A DNA stretch of 11,113 nucleotides from Hyphomicrobiales bacterium (GTDB taxonomy: Bacteria > Pseudomonadota > Alphaproteobacteria > Rhizobiales > Xanthobacteraceae), in the NCBI GenBank assembly GCA_003133345.1, contig PKXB01000081.1, positions 12,617 through 23,729 on the forward strand, given 5' to 3'. Below the pieces are notes generated by a model. The model made no database searches, was not told the DNA's origin, and worked only from the letters and a program-made list of their open reading frames with translations. Below are positions 6,459-11,113 of the stretch, one piece after another. The position numbers and the translations under genes were made by a program. Positions within the stretch are counted from its first letter, which is position 1; every line of letters begins with the position of its first letter.

Positions 6459-9013
6459 ATGAGGACCGGCTGGAACAATACCGCCGCCGCGAGCGTGGAC
6501 ATCAGTGATAGAGCTAACAATTTGCCCATGCTGGCAGTTCCAGGGTGGCTGGAGAACCACAGGCTGCCGAACGCAGTGGCGGTGGTGAGTGCGCTGAAGA
6601 ATACGGCACGTGTGAGGCTGGTCTGCAAGAGGTTCGTCTGTCCCTCGCGCCATGCCATGATGTAGTAGATCTTGAAGGCGACGCCGACGCCGAGTAGCAA
6701 CGGCAGCGCGATGATATTGGCGAAATTGAGCGGGAGGCCGATCACGACGCAGATTTCCAGCGTCACAACGCCCGCCAAAATCAGCGGAACGAGCGTCAGC
6801 AGGACATCGCCGATTCGCCGGAGCACAAGCCACAACAGGATCCCTATCGACAGCAGCGCCCAGAGGCCGGCCACGATGAAGGCGCGCACAATCGTATGCC
6901 CCGCTTCCAGGATAGAGATCGGTCCTTCAGTGGCGTTCGGCTCGACCGCAAGCACGGCGCGTGCAAATTGGCGCGTCGCCACGTTGTCGCTGGGATCGCC
7001 CTTAGGCGCGACCTCCACGCGCGCGCGGCCGTCCGGTGTTGTCCAGTCGCGAACGAGACCAGGCGGCAGTGATTTCTGCGTCACCGGCTGTGCCTGAAGC
7101 GAAGCCTGCAGACCGCCCAACGCCGTCTTCAAGGGCTGGATGAACGCGTCCTCAGCCTTTGCGCGCAACGCCTGGTTCGCGCCGGCGACCGCAGTGAGCG
7201 CCGCGGATAGCCGCTTGGCCGCGCTGGCGCCGGGGCCAATTTGATCACCGGCGGCTTCAATCAGCCGGTCTGCACCCTCCTTTAGCGCTTCGACGTTTTC
7301 CGCATCCGTCGGTGGCGTCAACGCGTTCTTCGGGTCGAAGGCCCCCGCGAGCTTCTTTGCCGCGTCGCTAATGAGCTGCAGTTTCTCCGGCTGGAGATCC
7401 GGGATGAAGCTTGCGAGCGTCATGACTCGCGAAACTTCCGGCAGCTTCGACAGACGGCCCGCAATGACGCCGGCGTCGCTGAGCGAGGGCGCCATTATCT
7501 CGATAGCATTCGTATTGGTGGCGGGGTCGCGGTTGAGATCGAGATAGGTCGCGATCGATTCCGAATTTGGGTCGCGCAAATTGATCGGGTTGAAGTCGAA
7601 ATGGAGCCAATAGAGCAGCGGTAGGCCCGCGATCACCACGATGGCGGTGCCGGCGATGATTGGAATACGCTGCCGCTCAAGAAATCTGTCGACCGGCGCC
7701 AGCAAAGAAAAACCGAGTTGGTCCGGCTCGCCCGGCGGGTTCAGCAGGCGGATCAGCGCCGGCAGGATTGTGATGCTGGTTGCGAAAGCGATCAGCATGC
7801 CAAAACCGGCGATAAGGCCCAATTCGGATACGCCGCGGTAATCGGTGGGCAGGAACGACAGGAAGCCGGCGGCCGTGGCGCCCGCGGCCAGTGTCAATGG
7901 CGCGCCGACATACTTGCCGGCCTGCAGCACCGCACCCTTGAGATCATCGAGTTCATGGCGCTCCGCGCGGTAGCGCACGCTGTACTGGATACCGAAATCG
8001 ACGCCGATGCCGACGAACAGCACGGCAAAGTAGACCGAGATCAGGTTAAGCGTACCGACCATCAAAAGGCCAAGCCCTGCGGTCAGGGCGAGCCCGATGA
8101 ACAAATTGACGAACACGGCAACGATGAGCCTCGCCGAGCGTAGCGCGAGCCATAGGATGATGAGCACGATGACGACGGTGATGAGACCGTTGCGCACAGC
8201 GCCTTCCTTGATGGTGGCGAATTCCTCGTCCTCCATCGCTACCGGTCCAGTGAGCCGCACGTTTGCCTGGAATTTCGGCGCGATCTCGGCCGCTGCCAGG
8301 CGAATAGCCGCAGTGGCGGCGTGGCCGGCCTCGATCGCGCTGTAGTCGAGCACCGGGTGCACCTCGATGAAGCCGCGCAGCTCGCTCGGCTGCGCCGGGT
8401 GGCCCTGCACGAGAACGCGCCAGGAAAAGCTCGCCGGCTGCCCCGCAATCACCTTCTCCAGGGTGTCGGAAAACGTGTTGAAGACGCGCGTGAAGTCATC
8501 GAGCTTGATGTGATGGGACTGTATCCCGAGCAGGCCGTCCTCCAGCCCGCTGACGAGCCCGCGCAAGCTCGGATCGGTCGCGAGATCGTGGATGAGCGGT
8601 TCCGCCTGGACCAGCGGCGCGAGGCTGCGCCCGAGATCCTCCGGCGACTGGAACAGGAGCCCATTGCTGGCGAAAAACTCGCCGCCGCCGGATTGCGTAA
8701 CTTCGCGGAATCGATCCTTGTTCTTCGCCAGCGCCTGCGTCAGCGCGGCGGTCGCCTCGCCCGTCAGCTCCGGCGTCGGTGCCTGGACGACGACGATAAT
8801 CCTCTCGAAAAGTCTGAACGCCTGCTCGAACACGATTTCGCGTTTGCGCCAGCTCAGATCGGACGAGAGCAGTGCGTTGATGTCAGAGTTGATGGCAAAA
8901 TGGCGTGCGACGTAAACCCCCGACGCCAAAGCCAGCACCAATCCGACGGCGACTACGCGCCAAGCGTTGCGTGTGCAGAAGTCGATAATGCGAACAATGA
9001 GAGATGTAAGCAT
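6374..9013 (-). CDS. hpnN: Hopanoid transporter HpnN (RND superfamily, MMPL type)
   Basis: Large inner-membrane protein of 879 residues. HpnN is an RND-family exporter needed to move hopanoids from the inner to the outer membrane in Rhodopseudomonas palustris; a Burkholderia homologue has a known structure. The two-fold RND layout is visible. TM1 (about residues 18-36) is followed by a large periplasmic domain, then a five- to six-helix block from about residue 275 with FVGIGVDFGIQYSVRYR (Asp339). A second periplasmic domain lies between about 480 and 700, and a second helix block from about 705 holds LLGVGVAFKIYYIMAWR (residues 775-781). The C-terminus is unusual: from residue 853 it is a charged pentapeptide-repeat tail ending in KPRKRK, encoded by a tandem repeat. 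The ATG at 9013 starts MLTSLIVRIIDFCTRN, typical of HpnN, though no good ribosome site precedes it. It lies downstream of hpnH on the same strand. Confidence 0.95.
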   Translation of the reverse strand: MLTSLIVRIIDFCTRNAWRVVAVGLVLALASGVYVARHFAINSDINALLSSDLSWRKREIVFEQAFRLFERIIVVVQAPTPELTGEATAALTQALAKNKDRFREVTQSGGGEFFASNGLLFQSPEDLGRSLAPLVQAEPLIHDLATDPSLRGLVSGLEDGLLGIQSHHIKLDDFTRVFNTFSDTLEKVIAGQPASFSWRVLVQGHPAQPSELRGFIEVHPVLDYSAIEAGHAATAAIRLAAAEIAPKFQANVRLTGPVAMEDEEFATIKEGAVRNGLITVVIVLIILWLALRSARLIVAVFVNLFIGLALTAGLGLLMVGTLNLISVYFAVLFVGIGVDFGIQYSVRYRAERHELDDLKGAVLQAGKYVGAPLTLAAGATAAGFLSFLPTDYRGVSELGLIAGFGMLIAFATSITILPALIRLLNPPGEPDQLGFSLLAPVDRFLERQRIPIIAGTAIVVIAGLPLLYWLHFDFNPINLRDPNSESIATYLDLNRDPATNTNAIEIMAPSLSDAGVIAGRLSKLPEVSRVMTLASFIPDLQPEKLQLISDAAKKLAGAFDPKNALTPPTDAENVEALKEGADRLIEAAGDQIGPGASAAKRLSAALTAVAGANQALRAKAEDAFIQPLKTALGGLQASLQAQPVTQKSLPPGLVRDWTTPDGRARVEVAPKGDPSDNVATRQFARAVLAVEPNATEGPISILEAGHTIVRAFIVAGLWALLSIGILLWLVLRRIGDVLLTLVPLILAGVVTLEICVVIGLPLNFANIIALPLLLGVGVAFKIYYIMAWREGQTNLLQTSLTRAVFFSALTTATAFGSLWFSSHPGTASMGKLLALSLMSTLAAAVLFQPVLMGKPRNDELGNGESSNDELVNDKPRKRK

Positions 9014-9055
9014 GGAGTGGGGCTCATCCGATCGCCCGATCGCACTTTATGGAAA

Positions 9056-9077
9056 CAGCGGCGGCATAGCGCCGTTT
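9056..9077 (-). terminator. Weak hairpin between hpnH and hpnN
   Basis: CGGCG (9059-9063) pairs with CGCCG (9070-9074) around a 6-base loop, with one more A-T pair across a G-T wobble. It lies about 50 bases after the hpnH stop, and on the minus strand the hairpin is followed by TGTTTCC, a poor U-tract. It could end or attenuate the ispH-hpnH transcript before hpnN, or be a chance stem in G+C-rich DNA. The rest of the 115-base gap (9014-9128) shows only a CGATCG-CC-CGATCG direct/self-complementary doublet at 9029-9042. Confidence 0.25.
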
Positions 9078-9128
9078 AATCGCAGACGCGATCCCGCGGC
9101 CGAGGATCGAGCGCGAACAAACTGGGGC

Positions 9129-10301
9129 CTATTCCGCCGCGGCCGTCATCTCCGGCTGGGCGTGCTTGGCTCCGGAAGGATCGGCCTCAGACTTGGCCGC
9201 ATGAATCTCGTTCAGCATCTTGTCGACGTGGCGGGAAAAGACGAACTGCGCCGGCCGTTGCTGCTTGAGTGAGATTTCCGGCGCCATAGGTCCCGCCGTG
9301 CGCACGCCACGTAAGGCGGTCCACAGGGCGCTCAACGGATTGCTCAGGGAGGCATGCGCCGCGGTCGGCTCGTAGCCGCAATGGGCCATGCAGTTGGCGC
9401 ATTTCTCATACTTCCCGGTTCCATAGAGGTCCCAGTCAGTGGTCTCGATCAGTTCCTTGTAGGTCTTGGCGTAGCCTTCGCCGAGCAGATAGCAGGGCTT
9501 CTGCCATCCAAACAGGTTGCGGGTCGGCATCCCCCACGGAGTGCAGTGGTATTCCCGGTTGCCGGCGAGGAAATCCAGGAACAGACTCGAATGCATCAGG
9601 TCCCACTTCTTCCCCTTGCCCAAAGCGAACACCCGGCGGAACAGTTCCTTGGTCTTGCGGCGATTGAGGAAGTGATCCTGGTCGGGCGCGCGCTCATAGG
9701 CATAGCCGGGCGAGATCGAGACGCCGACACCGAACTCCTTTGCCTGATCGAGAAATGCAGCGATGTCCTCGGCGGCGTGCCCATCGAAGATCGTTGCGTT
9801 GACATTCACAGTGAAACCTTTGGCCTTCGCGGCCTTGATGGCCCGCACCGCAATGTCAAACACGCCCTTCTGCGAAACCGACTTGTCGTGATGTTCTTTG
9901 AGTCCATCAAGATGGACGGAAAAGAACAAATACGGTGACGGCTCGAACAAATGCAGCTTCTTCTCGAGCAACAGCGCGTTGGTGCAAAGCGAGACAAACT
10001 TCTTACGCGCGACGATGCCTTTGACGATCTCACCGATCTCGCGATGGATGAGCGGCTCGCCGCCGGGAATCGCCACCATCGGCGCGCCGCATTCGTCGAC
10101 CGCGTCGAGGCACTCCTTGACCGACAAACGCTGGTTGAGGATCGGGTCCGGATAATCGATCTTGCCGCAGCCGACGCAGGCGAGATTGCAGCGGAACAAC
10201 GGCTCCAACATCAAAACGAGCGGATAGCGTTTGCGACCCATGATCCTCTGCTTGAAGAGGTAGGCCGCGATGCAAATTTCCTTGAAATAGGGAATTTTCA
10301 T
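9129..10301 (-). CDS. hpnH: Adenosylhopane synthase HpnH (radical SAM)
   Basis: Radical SAM enzyme of 390 residues. It adds the 5'-deoxyadenosyl radical to diploptene to make adenosylhopane, the first step to C35 (bacteriohopanepolyol) hopanoids. The N-terminus MKIPYFKEICIAAYLFKQR is family-typical. The [4Fe-4S] motif is CNLACVGC (Cys38, Cys42, Cys45) and the SAM-binding motif is PGGEP (79-83). Cys106 in SLCTNALLL matches the position I recall as a conserved catalytic cysteine (hydrogen donor) in a characterised HpnH. The C-terminal part contains YEKCANCMAHCGYEPTAA, the cysteine-rich DUF3463 region of this family. The last about 25 residues are a polar, alanine-rich tail. The ATG at 10301 is preceded by a modest GAAG. 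The gene lies 63 bases after ispH and 115 bases before hpnN, all on one strand. The phosphorylase HpnG, which acts on the HpnH product, is not adjacent. Confidence 0.97.
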   Translation of the reverse strand: MKIPYFKEICIAAYLFKQRIMGRKRYPLVLMLEPLFRCNLACVGCGKIDYPDPILNQRLSVKECLDAVDECGAPMVAIPGGEPLIHREIGEIVKGIVARKKFVSLCTNALLLEKKLHLFEPSPYLFFSVHLDGLKEHHDKSVSQKGVFDIAVRAIKAAKAKGFTVNVNATIFDGHAAEDIAAFLDQAKEFGVGVSISPGYAYERAPDQDHFLNRRKTKELFRRVFALGKGKKWDLMHSSLFLDFLAGNREYHCTPWGMPTRNLFGWQKPCYLLGEGYAKTYKELIETTDWDLYGTGKYEKCANCMAHCGYEPTAAHASLSNPLSALWTALRGVRTAGPMAPEISLKQQRPAQFVFSRHVDKMLNEIHAAKSEADPSGAKHAQPEMTAAAE

Positions 10302-10364
10302 ATTGCTTCAGTTCTCGTTCGATAAGTCGCGCGCCGCGCAACATGTGGAAAGGGATAGAGTCCG

Positions 10365-11113
10365 TTAGACGGATGCCAACTCCGCAGGCAAGCGGAACTC
10401 GATGGTCTCTTCTCGGCCAGCTAAGACGGAAACTTCGACGGGACCAAGGCGGCCCAGGGCCTCGATGACGCCCTCGACCAGAACCTCCGGCGCCGAGGCG
10501 CCCGCGGTGAGGCCTACGGTCCGCGCGTCTTGCACCCATTCCGGCTGCAGTTCGCTGCTGTCGGCAATGAGATAGCTCGGGATGCCCGTCTCCAGCCCGA
10601 TCTCGCGCAGACGATTGGAATTCGAGCTGTTTTTCGCACCAACCACCAGAATGACGTCGACCTGCCTGCTTAATTCGCGCACCGCCGCCTGGCGATTCTG
10701 AGTGGCGTAACAGATATCCCTCATTTCGGGACCGACGATATCGCTGAAGCGCTGCTCGAGCTTGGCAATGACTCCCCTGGTGTCGTCCACGCTCAGTGTA
10801 GTCTGGGTGATGTAGGCGACCGGGGCATCGGTTGGGATATCGAGGTTCTCGACATCCCCCTCCGTCTGCACCAGCACCACGGGACCGGAAATTTGTCCTA
10901 TCGTGCCTTCGACCTCAGGGTGGCCGGCGTGGCCGATCAGAATGAGGGTGCGCCCCTGTGCGACATAGCGCTTGCCTTGGTTGTGGACTTTGGTGACCAG
11001 CGGACAGGTGGCGTTGAGCACGGGAAGGCCGCGTCCCGCCGCCTCCTCCTCGACGCTGCGGGCGACGCCGTGAGCGCTGAAGATGGTCACCGCGTTTTCC
11101 GGTATCTCGGAGA
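10365..11113 (-). CDS. ispH: 4-hydroxy-3-methylbut-2-enyl diphosphate reductase IspH, N-terminus missing
   Basis: Iron-sulfur reductase of the MEP pathway (LytB family) that makes isopentenyl and dimethylallyl diphosphate from HMBPP. The frame is open to the right window edge, so the N-terminal part with the first cluster cysteine is outside; about 249 codons are visible. Visible family residues are SAHGV (substrate His), [11 protein letters not shown] (second cluster Cys), [11 protein letters not shown] (His and catalytic Glu), [10 protein letters not shown] (Thr), [10 protein letters not shown] (third cluster Cys) and NSSNSNRL (Ser-Asn-Ser substrate loop). All expected ligands in the visible part are intact, so the enzyme looks functional. 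It is followed after 63 bases by hpnH on the same strand. Alphaproteobacteria often hold ispH beside hopanoid genes, which fits a supply role: six C5 units are used per hopene. Confidence 0.96.
   Translation of the reverse strand, partial: SEIPENAVTIFSAHGVARSVEEEAAGRGLPVLNATCPLVTKVHNQGKRYVAQGRTLILIGHAGHPEVEGTIGQISGPVVLVQTEGDVENLDIPTDAPVAYITQTTLSVDDTRGVIAKLEQRFSDIVGPEMRDICYATQNRQAAVRELSRQVDVILVVGAKNSSNSNRLREIGLETGIPSYLIADSSELQPEWVQDARTVGLTAGASAPEVLVEGVIEALGRLGPVEVSVLAGREETIEFRLPAELASV

Noticed and set aside
8321..9079. Open frame of 252 codons on the plus strand across the hpnN 5' end
   Set aside because: Antisense to a clear HpnN, Arg/Leu/Glu-rich composition typical of a codon shadow, no domain or ribosome site.

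Overview
The window is a hopanoid (bacterial sterol-like triterpenoid) biosynthesis and transport locus. The gene set, the high G+C content and the protein types point to an alphaproteobacterium, most likely in the Hyphomicrobiales (a Bradyrhizobium / Rhodopseudomonas / Rhodoplanes-like organism). That placement rests on gene content and protein character only; I could not run a phylogeny.

Left part, plus strand (1-5224): the C-terminal end of a hopanoid-associated glycosyltransferase (hpnB) is followed by hpnC, hpnD, hpnE and shc (hpnF). The first four overlap by 1-4 bases at each junction and shc follows after 10 bases, so they look like one translationally coupled operon. Together they turn farnesyl diphosphate into squalene in three enzymatic steps (HpnD: presqualene diphosphate; HpnC: hydroxysqualene; HpnE: squalene). 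Squalene-hopene cyclase then closes the rings to give diploptene and diplopterol.

Right part, minus strand (5249-11113), convergent with the first. Reading in the direction of transcription from the right edge: ispH (last step of the MEP isoprenoid pathway, cut by the window edge), hpnH (radical SAM adenosylhopane synthase), hpnN (RND/MMPL hopanoid transporter), a small secreted cysteine-rich-repeat protein, and a secreted DUF2147 protein whose stop codon lies 24 bases from that of shc. The right part therefore supplies C5 precursors, starts C35 hopanoid side-chain extension and moves hopanoids to the outer membrane. hpnG, the usual neighbour between shc and hpnH, is not in the window.

Most of the window is well-known hopanoid biology. 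The least ordinary features are a degenerate 15-bp tandem repeat that encodes the hpnN C-terminal tail and runs past its stop codon, and the two small secreted proteins of unknown function between the convergent halves of the locus. No RNA genes, insertion sequences or CRISPR arrays were seen, and no gene-free stretch exceeds about 190 bases.
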